DNA of 64,000 bases from Collinsella sp. (GCA_018368345.1 JAGZEK010000005.1:62001-126000); one strand, 5' to 3'; counted from the first letter of the stretch, positions 52,808 through 62,104 are shown. Numbers and translations are program-made. Notes: generated by a model not told the origin, from the sequence alone.

Positions 52808-54673
52808 CTACTTCGTGTGCGGGATACCCAGCACGTCGAGCGCGTTGGCCATAATGGACTGGAACGGCACCGCAGCGGCATCCGAGCCGCTCGGCGTTCC
52901 GTCGAGCGTGATATAGCACAGCACCTTGGGCGATTGTGCCGGTGCAAAGCCCATAAAGGACGACATGTAGTTCTCCTTGAGGTAGCCGCCGTTCTCGTCG
53001 GCTCGTTCGGCCGTACCGGTCTTACCCGCCACGTCATAGCCGTCAACCGCGCCGCCAACGCCCGTTCCCTCGGACACGACCGTCTGCATGCACGATGTCA
53101 CCTGGGATGCGGCGTCCTCCGAAATCGCGCGCTCGCCTTCGCCCCAGTCCTTCTCGTCGCCTTTGCTGGACTTATAGAAGTGCGGGGTCATCATCACGCC
53201 GCCGTTGGCGATGCCGCCCACGGCACGTGCGACCTCAATCGGCGAGACAGACAGCGCCTGTCCAAAGCTCATCGATCCCAGAGTGGCGCCGTCATACTGG
53301 TCACGCTCCTTGACGATGCCCAGGCTCTCGCCCGGAAAATCGACACCAGAGCTGTGACCGATGCCCCACTTGTCCACATAGGCAGCAAAGTCGTCGGCAC
53401 CGATCTTGTGCCCCACCAGGACAAATCCCACGTTGGACGAACGGCGCATCATCTCGCGCACATCCATGGTCATGGCGTAGTCGCGCTTGTCGGCATCGGC
53501 GACGGTATCGTCGCCCACCTTGATGCTCGCCGGCACCTCAAACGACGTACTCGATCGCACGACGCCCAAGTCGAAGCCGGCGCCCGCCACGAGCGTCTTA
53601 AAGACCGAGCCGGGCTCGTAGGCGTCGGTGACCAGGCGCAGGTTCATATCCTCGGTCTTGGCGTTCTCCAGATCGGTCTGGTCGTAGGTCGGATACGAGC
53701 AGGCTGCCAAGATCTCGCCTGTCGTAGGATCGGTGACCAGCGCCGAGCCGTTCTTGGCCTTTGTCTTCTCGACAGCCTCTGCCAGGGCATCCTCGGCCGC
53801 ACGCTGGATATTGACGTCGAGCGTCGTCACGATATCAACGCCGTCGACCGCCGCCACCTTTTTATAGGCACCGCCGGCGATATAGCTGCCGTCCCTCGCG
53901 CGCTCGCGCACAAGAGAACCGTTCGTGCCGGTCAGAAGCTTGTTGTATTGCTTTTCGAGACCCGTCAAGCCGTCGTTGTCTACATTCACTACACCCAGCA
54001 CCTGCGATGCCAGATTGCCGTATGGATATACGCGCTTCATGGCCTGCTCAAAAAGCACGCCGGGCAGGTTCTTTTTCTCCAGCGCCGCAGCATCGTCTTC
54101 GTCCACCTGGCGCTTGATATACACCCAGGTGCCATCGGACTCGACGAGCTTGCGGCAGGTCTTTTTATCGATTCCAGTTGCCTTGACCAGCGCCGACACC
54201 GTCTTGTCAACATCATCGACAAGCTGCGGGTTCACGGCGATGTTGCGACATTCGACCGACGACGCCAGCACGTTACCGTTGCGGTCGTAGATGGTGCCGC
54301 GTTTGGCATAGAGGGTCTGCGCAAGCAGGCGGCGCGCATCGGCACGCTCGCGCAGTTTATCGGCTTCGACAATTTGATAGTCGGCAAGGCGAAAGACGCC
54401 CAAGCCCAAGCCAAGCCCAATGAATCCCATGACGGCTTTGCGGCGAGGCAGAGGCGCGCCTGTGAGCCATTCGGTCGACGAACTCTTGCGCGACCTGGTG
54501 TTATGCACTTGAGGGCCGCCCGAGCCGCGAAGTCGCGACGCCGGGTCGTTGCCACGGGACTGCCCGGCGTTGTAAGATTGCCGACCCGTTCCTTGATAAC
54601 CAGAACGTCCCCGCGACGAGGGACGTCCAGAACCGCGGCCCCCATCGGAACCGCGGCGATAGTCATTTGTCAT
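52808..54673 (-). CDS. ftsI: Penicillin-binding protein FtsI (septal transpeptidase)
   Basis: A 621-residue class-B PBP. An N-terminal Gly/Arg/Ser-rich cytoplasmic part (1-75) precedes one membrane helix (about 80-98); the dimerisation domain has AKRGTIYDRNGNVLASS; the transpeptidase domain has the active-site SVFK, SSN and KTGT motifs in order. No PASTA domain. It crosslinks septal peptidoglycan with FtsW. It starts 17 bases after the ftsL-like gene; its ribosome site is weak. Confidence 0.93.
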   Translation of the reverse strand: MTNDYRRGSDGGRGSGRPSSRGRSGYQGTGRQSYNAGQSRGNDPASRLRGSGGPQVHNTRSRKSSSTEWLTGAPLPRRKAVMGFIGLGLGLGVFRLADYQIVEADKLRERADARRLLAQTLYAKRGTIYDRNGNVLASSVECRNIAVNPQLVDDVDKTVSALVKATGIDKKTCRKLVESDGTWVYIKRQVDEDDAAALEKKNLPGVLFEQAMKRVYPYGNLASQVLGVVNVDNDGLTGLEKQYNKLLTGTNGSLVRERARDGSYIAGGAYKKVAAVDGVDIVTTLDVNIQRAAEDALAEAVEKTKAKNGSALVTDPTTGEILAACSYPTYDQTDLENAKTEDMNLRLVTDAYEPGSVFKTLVAGAGFDLGVVRSSTSFEVPASIKVGDDTVADADKRDYAMTMDVREMMRRSSNVGFVLVGHKIGADDFAAYVDKWGIGHSSGVDFPGESLGIVKERDQYDGATLGSMSFGQALSVSPIEVARAVGGIANGGVMMTPHFYKSSKGDEKDWGEGERAISEDAASQVTSCMQTVVSEGTGVGGAVDGYDVAGKTGTAERADENGGYLKENYMSSFMGFAPAQSPKVLCYITLDGTPSGSDAAAVPFQSIMANALDVLGIPHTK

Positions 54674-54690
54674 ACTCAGTTACCGTCTTG

Positions 54691-55161
54691 CTACTGAGCG
54701 GTCGCGGTCGCGTTGGCGCCCGCGGCTGCATCCTGCGAAAAGTCAAGTGTAACGCTCTCGCTGGGCTCCACCATGCCATAAGCGCCCGCAAGGTCGCGAA
54801 TGCGCGTGTCGGCGCCATAGACCGAATGCATGACCTCCAGGTCGGAGCTCTCATCGGTCGCCTTTTCGAGCGTGTTGGTAAGCTCGGCGTTGCTGTTGAG
54901 CACCTGGGCCGTAACGCCGGCGAGCGCCACGCGGGCGACGCCGATCGTCATGAAGATAGCCGCAATGATGCAAAACGTTTTAAGAACGCTCATGAAAACC
55001 GGGCTTACCGCCTGGTTTGCCTGACGGCCCGCGCCCGTGTAGACATCAAAGCGCGGCGTGCGCTGCTCACGGGGAGCAACGGGGGCCTGCGGCGTCTCAC
55101 GATAGGCGGGCATGGCGTTCATATCATAGGCGAGTGCTGCGCTTGAAGTGTTGTAGCCCAT
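54691..55161 (-). CDS. FtsL/DivIC-like cell division protein
   Basis: A 156-residue bitopic protein with a disordered cytoplasmic N-terminus (about 1-50), one helix (about 58-80, LKTFCIIAAIFMTIGVARVAL) and an extracytoplasmic coiled coil (TAQVLNSNAELTNTLEKATDESSDLEVMHS). This form and the place between rsmH and ftsI match ftsL, which holds the divisome complex together. Sequence alone would not prove it, because FtsL proteins are poorly conserved. The ATG at 55161 follows GGGAGGC. Confidence 0.75.
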   Translation of the reverse strand: MGYNTSSAALAYDMNAMPAYRETPQAPVAPREQRTPRFDVYTGAGRQANQAVSPVFMSVLKTFCIIAAIFMTIGVARVALAGVTAQVLNSNAELTNTLEKATDESSDLEVMHSVYGADTRIRDLAGAYGMVEPSESVTLDFSQDAAAGANATATAQ

Positions 55162-55251
55162 GATATGCCGCCTCCCATCCCGAGTACGTTGGTAGTGTGT
55201 TTAAGCTTCGTTTATGGTGCGAGCGGGAGGTCCAATATCGCGCGGTCGCGT

Positions 55252-56217
55252 CTACAGACGCTGCGCCACGCGGATCTTGGCTGATCTCGCCCGAGGATTG
55301 CGCGCAACCTCATCGGGTTGGGCAACCAAGGGTTTGCGGGTGATGACCTTGAGTATCGGCACATTGCCGCACACGCACACCGGAATCTCCGGCGGACACG
55401 TGCACCCCTGGCTCATCTCCTTAAAGTGGTTCTTTACGATACGGTCCTCGAGCGAGTGATACGAGATGACGCAGATGCGTCCGCCCGGGTTGAGCCACCT
55501 GGTGGCGGCGTCAAGCCCTCGCTCGAGCACATCGAGCTCATGATTGACCTCGATGCGAATGGCCTGGAAACTTTTCTTGGCCGGGTGTCCGCCATGCCGA
55601 CGAGCGGCAGCCGGTATTCCAGCCTTGATGATCTCGACAAACTGGCCGGTGGTTTCGATCGGTTCGGACTCGCGGCGGCGCACGATCTCGCGCGCGATCT
55701 GCGAGGCGAACTTCTCTTCGCCGTAGACGCGTAGAATCCGGGCGAGGTCGTGTTCGTTATAGGTGTTGATGACCTCAGCTGCGTTTAAGGTGTTGTTACC
55801 CGGATCCATCCGCATGTCCAATGGGGCGTCCTCGTTATACGAAAAGCCCCTGCCAGGGATATCGAGTTGCGGTGACGAAACGCCCAAGTCGAATAGGAAG
55901 CCATCGACCCCGGGCACCTCGGCCGAGCAAAGCAGCTCGTCCAAGTCGCCGAAGTTGCCCTTCAGCAGCTGGTGCGGTACGCCGGGAACCTCGCGGTCCA
56001 GACGGGCGCCAGCGGCCTCGAGGGCCATGTCGTCCTGGTCGACGCCGAGCAAAAGGCCTGTCTCCCCCACCTGCGCGGCCATCTTTACCGAATGGCCGGC
56101 ACCGCCAAGGGTGCAGTCGCAGACGACGGAGCCGCTCTTTAGCTGCAGCGACTCAAGCACTTCGCCGAGCATGACAGGTTCATGCCGATATTCTTGTGTC
56201 AAGATCCCACGCTCCAT
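55252..56217 (-). CDS. rsmH: 16S rRNA (cytosine(1402)-N4)-methyltransferase
   Basis: A 321-residue MraW/RsmH protein: HEPVMLGEVLESL at the N-terminus, DCTLGGAGHS (SAM-binding), FDLGVSSPQLDIPGRGFSY and SYHSLEDRIVKNHF near the C-terminus. It methylates C1402 in the ribosomal P site. The ATG at 56217 has only weak ribosome sequence; a TTG five codons later is possible. It follows mraZ by 20 bases. Confidence 0.95.
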   Translation of the reverse strand: MERGILTQEYRHEPVMLGEVLESLQLKSGSVVCDCTLGGAGHSVKMAAQVGETGLLLGVDQDDMALEAAGARLDREVPGVPHQLLKGNFGDLDELLCSAEVPGVDGFLFDLGVSSPQLDIPGRGFSYNEDAPLDMRMDPGNNTLNAAEVINTYNEHDLARILRVYGEEKFASQIAREIVRRRESEPIETTGQFVEIIKAGIPAAARRHGGHPAKKSFQAIRIEVNHELDVLERGLDAATRWLNPGGRICVISYHSLEDRIVKNHFKEMSQGCTCPPEIPVCVCGNVPILKVITRKPLVAQPDEVARNPRARSAKIRVAQRL

Positions 56218-56237
56218 CCGTTACTCGTGCCTTGCCC

Positions 56238-56672
56238 TTACGAGAAGAAGAGGTCCAGCAGGGCCTCGTCGTCATCGTCCTCATCGGCCGTAGCGCGGTC
56301 CCAAACCTCAAGGTGGTCGTAGTTGCCCACAACCGTGACCTCGCGGTCGAGGTTCGCCTGCTTGCGGAGAGACTCAGAAAGACCGATACGACCGGCGCTG
56401 TCCACATCCATCGACGTGGTGCGCTTGTTGATCGCCCTCATGAGCTTCTGGTCGTTGATGTCACGCGGGTTAAAACCCTCGTGGCCCTCACGACCCGCGA
56501 AGAGTCCTTCGACCCACTTATCAAAGGCCTCGGCAGAGAACACGTACAGAGCATCGACATCCAGGGCTTTGAACACGCGAACGTGCTCTCCAAGCTCCTC
56601 GCGAAGGGGTGCAGGCAGGGACAGACGACCTTTTGCATCGAGATTGCGCTCGTATGCACCCGTCATTCCCAT
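56238..56672 (-). CDS. mraZ: Transcriptional regulator MraZ
   Basis: A 144-residue protein with two AbrB-like repeats: LDAKGRLSLPAPLREEL near residue 12 and SMDVDSAGRIGLSESLRKQA near 87, the DxxGR motifs that contact DNA. It is the first gene of the dcw operon and normally regulates it. The C-terminus is acidic (ADEDDDDEALLDLFFS). The ATG at 56672 follows GGGGAGG. Confidence 0.95.
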   Translation of the reverse strand: MGMTGAYERNLDAKGRLSLPAPLREELGEHVRVFKALDVDALYVFSAEAFDKWVEGLFAGREGHEGFNPRDINDQKLMRAINKRTTSMDVDSAGRIGLSESLRKQANLDREVTVVGNYDHLEVWDRATADEDDDDEALLDLFFS

Positions 56673-56740
56673 GTGCGCCCTCCCCTCGGTTACTCAGATG
56701 GCACGTACGCGGGGAACCACCCCGCCTGTCGACGTCATTA

Positions 56741-56817
56741 ATAATATGGGGAACCGCCCCATTTTTCAACACCTTTCCCCACCCCTTCCCCCACCCCGCC
56801 CCACCATTCTACCCCCA
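56741..56817 (-). promoter_or_regulatory. mraZ promoter with MraZ-type TGGGG boxes
   Basis: On the minus strand TTGAAA (56769-56764) and TATTAT (56746-56741) are exactly 17 bases apart: a strong promoter for the dcw operon. Upstream of it, at 56777-56817, four TGGGG motifs repeat at 10-14-base steps, like the TGGGN boxes that MraZ binds. A direct repeat GGGGAACC(A/G)CCCC (56711-56723, 56748-56760) flanks the -10. Confidence 0.7.
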
Positions 56818-57134
56818 ATATGTTGTAAAACACCCCCGAGCATATGTTCGAAAACACAATATGTTGTGTTTGCAGCAAAGGCGGGATGCCACCTGTAGAA
56901 CCTCGTTCGCGAACCTCAACCTTCAAGTTGACCTTGAGGCGATTTTTACGTCCCTTTACACGCCGTTCACATCGCCCCCAAACTCCCCCACCCACGGCAC
57001 ACACGGCCCACCACCGCGATGACAAGTGGCGAAAAATGGGACGGGCCCCAGATTGCCCCTGCGCGCGCAAAAGCACGCCGCGGCAATCTGGAGCCCGTCC
57101 CCAAATACCTGTGAATTTGCAGATCAGCGATGTG
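56818..57134. other. Intergenic region upstream of the mraZ promoter
   Basis: About 320 bases without a gene. It contains a LexA-like CGAGCATATGTTCG at 56837-56850, a palindrome GTTCGCGAAC near 56907, a dyad CCTCAA/TTGAGG around 56927, AAACACAA/TTGTGTTT around 56853, and a 64-bp inverted repeat (57038-57101). Which of these are functional is not known. Confidence 0.5.
57038..57101. repeat. 64-bp inverted repeat downstream of the Xer gene
   Basis: GGGACGGGCCCCAGATTGCC and its near complement (one mismatch) enclose a 24-base GC-rich loop. About the same size as the 65-bp elements but with other arms. Confidence 0.75.
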
Positions 57135-58076
57135 TTAACGATGCGCCAGCGGGTGCGCCGCCAGATAGACCTCGGTAAGCTGCGTACGATCGACATGCGT
57201 GTAGATCTGCGTGGTCGATATATCGGAATGCCCCAAGATCTCCTGTAGCACACGGAGGTCTGCGCCGCCCGCAAGCATATGGGTGGCAAAGGAGTGACGC
57301 AGCGTATGGGGATGGAGTCCCACCAGCCCCACCTGGCGCCCATAGCGCTCACAGATGGCATGGATGCTCTGGCGCGACAGACGGCGGCCGTTCTTATTTA
57401 AAAAGACCGCCGAGGTCTCGGTTCCGCGGGCATGGGCCGCCAAGCGAGAACGCCCCTCGGTTACATAGAGCGTCAGGGCTCGCGCCGCGCTTCCCACCAG
57501 CGGGGACAGGCGTTCCTTTGAGCCCTTACCGCGAACGAGTACAAAGCCATCGTCAATATGGATATCGCCCACATCGAGCCCCACCAACTCGCTCACACGC
57601 AAACCGCATCCGTAGAGCACTTCCAAGATGGCATGGTCGCGCAAGCCCATCTCGCCCTCGGGGAAGTCTTGATCGAGCAGTGCCGAGACATCCTCCACCG
57701 ATAGATACTCCGGCAAACGCTCAGCCTTTTTAGGCAGGCGCAACGCCGCCGTCGGGTTTTGGGCCACAGCCCCATCGCGCACCAAAAAGGCATGCAGGCC
57801 CTTCACGGCCGCAAGCGCACGCTCCACCGAAGCATCGGAATAGCCCCCATCGCGACGGTCGGCGACAAAGCCCTCCACGACCTGACGGGTCACCTCTTCA
57901 AAAGACACAATACCCGCCCGCTCCAGATAGGCGCAGTACGTCGTCAGGTCACGACGATAGGCCGCAATCGTGTTGCGCGCCAAACCCCGCTCGACCGCGA
58001 GGTAATCGAGATACTCCCCCGCCGCCACGGCGAGCGACGAGGGAGTAGCTTCGGTATATTCCTTATTCGCCGGCAC
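57135..58076 (-). CDS. Site-specific tyrosine recombinase XerD/XerC-like
   Basis: A 313-residue tyrosine recombinase. The N-terminal SAM-like domain (LAVAAGEYLDYLAVERGLARNTIAAYRRDL) precedes the catalytic domain with Arg in GCGLRVSELVGL, HPHTLRHSFATHML (H-x-x-R), and the nucleophile Tyr in DISTTQIYTHVDR. It resolves chromosome dimers at dif. The GTG at 58076, directly after pyrG, is taken as start; it is not certain whether this is XerC or XerD. Confidence 0.88.
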   Translation of the reverse strand: MPANKEYTEATPSSLAVAAGEYLDYLAVERGLARNTIAAYRRDLTTYCAYLERAGIVSFEEVTRQVVEGFVADRRDGGYSDASVERALAAVKGLHAFLVRDGAVAQNPTAALRLPKKAERLPEYLSVEDVSALLDQDFPEGEMGLRDHAILEVLYGCGLRVSELVGLDVGDIHIDDGFVLVRGKGSKERLSPLVGSAARALTLYVTEGRSRLAAHARGTETSAVFLNKNGRRLSRQSIHAICERYGRQVGLVGLHPHTLRHSFATHMLAGGADLRVLQEILGHSDISTTQIYTHVDRTQLTEVYLAAHPLAHR

Positions 58077-58078
58077 CC

Positions 58079-59740
58079 TTAGTCCGTAGCGAGGTTCATG
58101 GGCGTCACCTGCAGACGGTCGACACCCTCGTGCTGGCCGATCGAAGCGCGCACGAACTCGCGGAACAGCGGCTGCGGATTGGTCGGGCGGCTCTTGAACT
58201 CGGGATGAGCCTGGGTTGCCACATACCACGGATGCACGTCGCGCGGCAGCTCGACCATCTCGACCAAGCGCTCGTCGGGCGAAAGACCCGAGATAACCAG
58301 ACCGGCGTCCTCGAGCTGGTCACGGAAGGCGTTGTTGAACTCAAAACGGTGACGGTGACGCTCGTAGACGAGCTCCTCGCCATAGGCCTCGCGCGCGAGG
58401 GAATCGGCAGCAAGCTTGCACGGATAGGCACCCAGACGCATGGTGCCGCCCTTCTCGGTCACGTCCTCCTGCGAGCTCATCAGGTCGATGACACTATACG
58501 GGCCATCCGGATCGAACTCGGAAGAGCTGGCGCCGGCAAGGCCGACGACGTTGCGGGCGAACTCGCACACGGCCACCTGCATACCCAGGCAAATGCCCAG
58601 ATACGGAATCTTGTGCTCACGGGCAAACTCAGCCGCGAGGATCTTGCCCTCCAGGGCGCGCTTGCCAAAGCCGCCGGGGACCAGGATGCCCGAGGCGTCG
58701 CCCAGGACCTCGGAGACGTTCTGCTCGTCGAGGCTCTCGCCATCGACCAGCTGGACGTCCACATGGCGATCGTAGAAAACGCCCGCATGGTGCAGGGCCT
58801 CGATAACCGACAGGTACGCATCGGGCAGCTGCGTGTACTTACCCACGACGGCGATCTTCACCTTGTCGGCGTGATGGTTGGCGTGATTCTGTTTGCGCAG
58901 GAACTCGTTCCACTCGCTCATGTCGCGCTCACGCGGGTCCAAACCCAGGCGCTCGCAAATGCGCAGGTCAAAGTCCTGCTCGGCAAGCAGCTGCGGAACA
59001 TCGTAAATGCTCGCGCAGTCCTCGTTGGTAAAGACACAATCGGTGTCGACGTCGCAGAAGCTTGCGATCTTTCCGCGGATAGCGTCATCGATATGGTGGT
59101 CGGAGCGCAGCACGATGATATCGGGCTGGATGCCAAAGCTGCGGAGCTCCTTGACGGAATGCTGTGTGGGCTTGGTCTTGACCTCGTGGGCGGCGGCGAT
59201 ATAGGGAACGAGCGACACGTGGATGTAGCAGACGTTCTCGGGGCCGGCCTCCTTGCGGTACTGGCGGATGGCCTCGACAAACGGCTGCGACTCGATGTCG
59301 CCGATCGTGCCGCCCAGCTCGGTGATGACTACATCGGAGCCGGTCTGCTCCTCGATGCGGCGGAACTTGTCCTTAATGGCATTGGTGACGTGAGGAATCA
59401 CCTGCACGGTACCGCCCAAAAAGTCGCCGCGACGCTCGCGGGCGATTAGGCTTTTGTAGATGGCACCGGTCGTAAAGTTGGAATCGCGGGTCAGGTTCTC
59501 ATCAATAAAGCGCTCGTAATGACCCAGGTCCAGGTCGGACTCGTAACCGTCCTCGGTAACGAAGACCTCACCATGCTGGAACGGGCTCATGGTACCGGGG
59601 TCGACGTTCAGATACGGGTCGGCCTTCTGCATCGTTACTTTGTAGCCACGCGACTTGAGCAGACGGCCCAGCGAGGCCGCGGTGATACCCTTGCCCAGGG
59701 ACGAAACCACGCCACCGGTTACGAACACATGCTTGGTCAT
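58079..59740 (-). CDS. pyrG: CTP synthase
   Basis: A 553-residue PyrG: the synthase domain has HVFVTGGVVSSLGKGITAASLG, FQHGEVFVTEDGYESDLDLGHYERF and ELGGTIGDIESQPF; the glutaminase domain has GICLGMQVAVCEF (catalytic Cys) and the C-terminal His/Glu in HPEFKSRP. It makes CTP from UTP and glutamine. The leader has a hairpin that could be regulatory (separate entry). Confidence 0.97.
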   Translation of the reverse strand: MTKHVFVTGGVVSSLGKGITAASLGRLLKSRGYKVTMQKADPYLNVDPGTMSPFQHGEVFVTEDGYESDLDLGHYERFIDENLTRDSNFTTGAIYKSLIARERRGDFLGGTVQVIPHVTNAIKDKFRRIEEQTGSDVVITELGGTIGDIESQPFVEAIRQYRKEAGPENVCYIHVSLVPYIAAAHEVKTKPTQHSVKELRSFGIQPDIIVLRSDHHIDDAIRGKIASFCDVDTDCVFTNEDCASIYDVPQLLAEQDFDLRICERLGLDPRERDMSEWNEFLRKQNHANHHADKVKIAVVGKYTQLPDAYLSVIEALHHAGVFYDRHVDVQLVDGESLDEQNVSEVLGDASGILVPGGFGKRALEGKILAAEFAREHKIPYLGICLGMQVAVCEFARNVVGLAGASSSEFDPDGPYSVIDLMSSQEDVTEKGGTMRLGAYPCKLAADSLAREAYGEELVYERHRHRFEFNNAFRDQLEDAGLVISGLSPDERLVEMVELPRDVHPWYVATQAHPEFKSRPTNPQPLFREFVRASIGQHEGVDRLQVTPMNLATD

Positions 59741-59758
59741 ATTGAGTTACCTGCGCTT

Positions 59759-59801
59759 CCCGTAGAAGTTGTTTATCCACATCTTACGGGTCTTCATTGT
59801 A
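59759..59801 (-). promoter_or_regulatory. pyrG leader hairpin and -10 box
   Basis: On the minus strand TACAAT (59801-59796) is followed by GAAGACCCGTAAG; CCCGTA near the likely RNA 5' end pairs with TACGGG about 20 bases further on, forming a stem at the very start of the transcript. With another reading, TTGCGA-N17-TATTAC would start slightly upstream. A C-tract followed by G at the start is what CTP-sensitive start-site switching needs; this is inference. Confidence 0.4.
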
Positions 59802-59870
59802 ATACTCGCGCCGCGGACCGTTCGCAATTTTTCTCGCATGCGATTGCATTTCTCAATCTTGAAACAAAAC

Positions 59871-59892
59871 GCCGCCCAGTTTCCCAGGCGGC
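59871..59892 (-). terminator. Terminator of the winged-helix gene
   Basis: GCCGCCTGG pairs with CTGGGCGGC (minus strand), followed by GTTTTGTTT. Confidence 0.8.
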
Positions 59893-59918
59893 ATCGCTAT
59901 GGCAAGGGTTACATGCTG

Positions 59919-60257
59919 CTATCGATCAGCAGCCTCGTCCTCAAGCATTTCTTGAACGAGCATGCCGGTACGGACGCCCTCAAGATACCACTCGCCACGT
60001 TCGGTGAGGCAAATGCCATTTGCAAGCTGACCGCCGTCGTCGCTATAACGCGAGACAACATCAATCATGCCTTCGGAATCCAAGCGATCGATTGCGGCGC
60101 GGGCACGATACGGCGAAACCCCCACGCGCTCGGCAAGCGTTTTGCGCGAGAAACCATACGGCCCGCCATTGTCTTCGGTTTGCTGGTCGATCTCCATCAA
60201 CACCAGCACCTCGACACGCTTCATATCGTTGACACTCGCACGACCCTTGCCCGCCAT
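59919..60257 (-). CDS. Winged-helix DNA-binding protein
   Basis: A 112-residue protein with a winged-helix fold: YGFSRKTLAERVGVSPYRARAAIDRLDSEGMIDVVSRY is a helix-turn-helix and wing, followed by ICLTERGEWYLEGV as in MarR/PadR-like regulators. It probably controls nearby or distant genes; targets are unknown. The ATG at 60257 (MAGKGRASVND) follows GAGGAGG. Confidence 0.7.
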   Translation of the reverse strand: MAGKGRASVNDMKRVEVLVLMEIDQQTEDNGGPYGFSRKTLAERVGVSPYRARAAIDRLDSEGMIDVVSRYSDDGGQLANGICLTERGEWYLEGVRTGMLVQEMLEDEAADR

Positions 60258-60448
60258 AGCAGCCTCCTCAAACCGAGCACGAGCATCTAACGCGCCGTGC
60301 GCGACCGACACACCTCACGATGGCAGGTAATATCCATCATGCGGCATCCCGCCAAGGATGAAACAGTTACAGTTATTGTATACCGCTCAAATTGTTTCTA
60401 GGCAGGTAAACGGCTATTTTTCGCCGAAATAGGCGCTTTATTGATCAA

Positions 60449-60481
60449 AAAGCCGTACCGGGCGCTAACCCGATACGGCCA
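60449..60481 (-). terminator. Terminator of the DUF1846 gene
   Basis: On the minus strand GCCGTATCGGG pairs with CCCGGTACGGC and is followed by TTTTTG. Confidence 0.85.
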
Positions 60482-60513
60482 AAATGCAATGCAATTACCG
60501 CGGTGCTTCAAAC

Positions 60514-61995
60514 TTAGCGATGGAAGAAACCGCGGCGCTCAAACTTGGGCTCGCAGCACACGTTGATACCCAGTTTGCGCAGTACCGTCTCGTCCGTCGG
60601 CGAGATGATCACGCTAAAGAAGGCATCGCAACCGCGCAGCTGCTCCAGGCCCGAAAGGACGCGAGCGGCCGTCTCACTCGTGGCCGAGGTGATCGACAGC
60701 GCCATAAGCGTCTCGTCGGTGTGGAGGCGCGGGTTTTTGCTGCCCAGGAAATGCGTCTTGAGCTTGCTGATGGGCTCGATCGCCTCATCGCTAATGACCT
60801 CGAGCTCAAGGTCGACGCCCGAGACATGCTTGAGGGCGTTCATAATGAGCGAACTTGCGGCGCCCAGGCGCGTGGAGGTCTTACCGGTCACCACGGAGCC
60901 ATCGGGCATGACCATGGCACCCACGGGACCACCCGTCAGCTGCTCCCTGGTGAGGGCCGCCGAGCGCGCCGGTGAGTAGTTCTTATCGATGCCGGCTTTC
61001 TTCATAATAATCTTGAGACGGTCGACTTGCTCATCGCCCACGCCGGTACGGCGCACATTTTCGACCGCGGTAAAGTAGCGGCGGACGATCTCCATCTTGG
61101 AAGCATCGCGGCAGGCATCGTCATCGGTGATGGCAAAGCCGACCATATTGACGCCCATGTCCGTAGGGCTCTGGTAGGGGCTCTTGCCCAGGATCTTTTC
61201 CATCAGGGCACGGACTACCGGGAAGGCCTCGACGTCGCGGTTGTAGTTGACCGTGGTCTTGTTGTAGGCCTCAAGGTGGAACGAATCGATGATATTGGCG
61301 TCATCGAGGTCAGCCGTGGCGGCCTCGTAGGCAATATTGACCGGATGCGTCAGAGGAAGATTCCAGACCGGGAAGGTCTCGAATTTGGCATAGCCGGCGG
61401 CCGTGCCATGCTTGTGCTCGTGATAGAGCTGAGACAGGCAGGTGGCAAGCTTGCCCGAGCCAGGACCGGGGGCAGTGACCACGACGAGCGGTCGGGTGGT
61501 CTCGACAAACTCGTTCTTGCCGTAGCCATCATCGGACACGATCAGATCGACATCGTGCGGGTAGCCCTCGATGGGATAGTGCAGCTTGGCAGGAATGCCG
61601 AGCGCGTTCAGGCGGTTGCGGAACACATCGGCAGCAGGCTGGCCGGCGTACTGGGTGATGACCACAGCCGCGACGGCAAAGCCGTTGCCGCGGAACAAGT
61701 CAACCAGGCGCAGCACATCCTCGTCATAGGTAATGCCAAGGTCACCGCGAGCCTTGTTTTTCTCGATGTGGTTCGCGTTGATCGCGATGATAACCTCGAC
61801 ATCGTCGGCGATGCTCTTGAGCATGCGGAACTTGCTGTCCGGTTCAAAACCCGGTAGCACGCGGCTCGCATGATAGTCATCGAACAGCTTACCGCCAAAC
61901 TCCAAATAGAGCTTGCCGCCAAACTGCGAGATGCGCTCCTTAATGTGAGCAGCCTGCAGCTCGATATACTTCGCGTTGTCGAAACCCTGGCGCAT
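60514..61995 (-). CDS. DUF1846 family protein (UPF0371)
   Basis: A 493-residue DUF1846 protein: it begins MRQGFDNAKYIELQAAHIKERI, then GGKLYLEFGGKLFDDYHASRVLPGFEPDSK, TAPGPGSGKLATCLSQLYHE (P-loop-like) and NYNRDVEAFPVV. Members were solved in structural genomics; a role in nucleotide or phosphate-linked chemistry is suspected, the reaction unknown. The ATG at 61995 follows ACGGGAG. Confidence 0.88.
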   Translation of the reverse strand: MRQGFDNAKYIELQAAHIKERISQFGGKLYLEFGGKLFDDYHASRVLPGFEPDSKFRMLKSIADDVEVIIAINANHIEKNKARGDLGITYDEDVLRLVDLFRGNGFAVAAVVITQYAGQPAADVFRNRLNALGIPAKLHYPIEGYPHDVDLIVSDDGYGKNEFVETTRPLVVVTAPGPGSGKLATCLSQLYHEHKHGTAAGYAKFETFPVWNLPLTHPVNIAYEAATADLDDANIIDSFHLEAYNKTTVNYNRDVEAFPVVRALMEKILGKSPYQSPTDMGVNMVGFAITDDDACRDASKMEIVRRYFTAVENVRRTGVGDEQVDRLKIIMKKAGIDKNYSPARSAALTREQLTGGPVGAMVMPDGSVVTGKTSTRLGAASSLIMNALKHVSGVDLELEVISDEAIEPISKLKTHFLGSKNPRLHTDETLMALSITSATSETAARVLSGLEQLRGCDAFFSVIISPTDETVLRKLGINVCCEPKFERRGFFHR

Positions 61996-62104
61996 GTATG
62001 GCTCCCGTCCCGTTTCCAATTAATGTTCTAGGCGATTATAACGGAGCAGACCCTCCCCAACGCCCAAGCAATCAACTGGCACCAACCAAACACGCCATCG
62101 ATAA

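Noticed and set aside
50905..54697. Two plus-strand frames of over 600 codons opposite mraY/murF and ftsI
   Set aside because: Shadows of the minus-strand cell-wall genes; no ribosome sites.
56927..56952. SoxR/MerR-like dyad CCTCAA-N14-TTGAGG
   Set aside because: Spacing differs from known MerR-family sites and no MerR gene is nearby; left as sequence curiosity.
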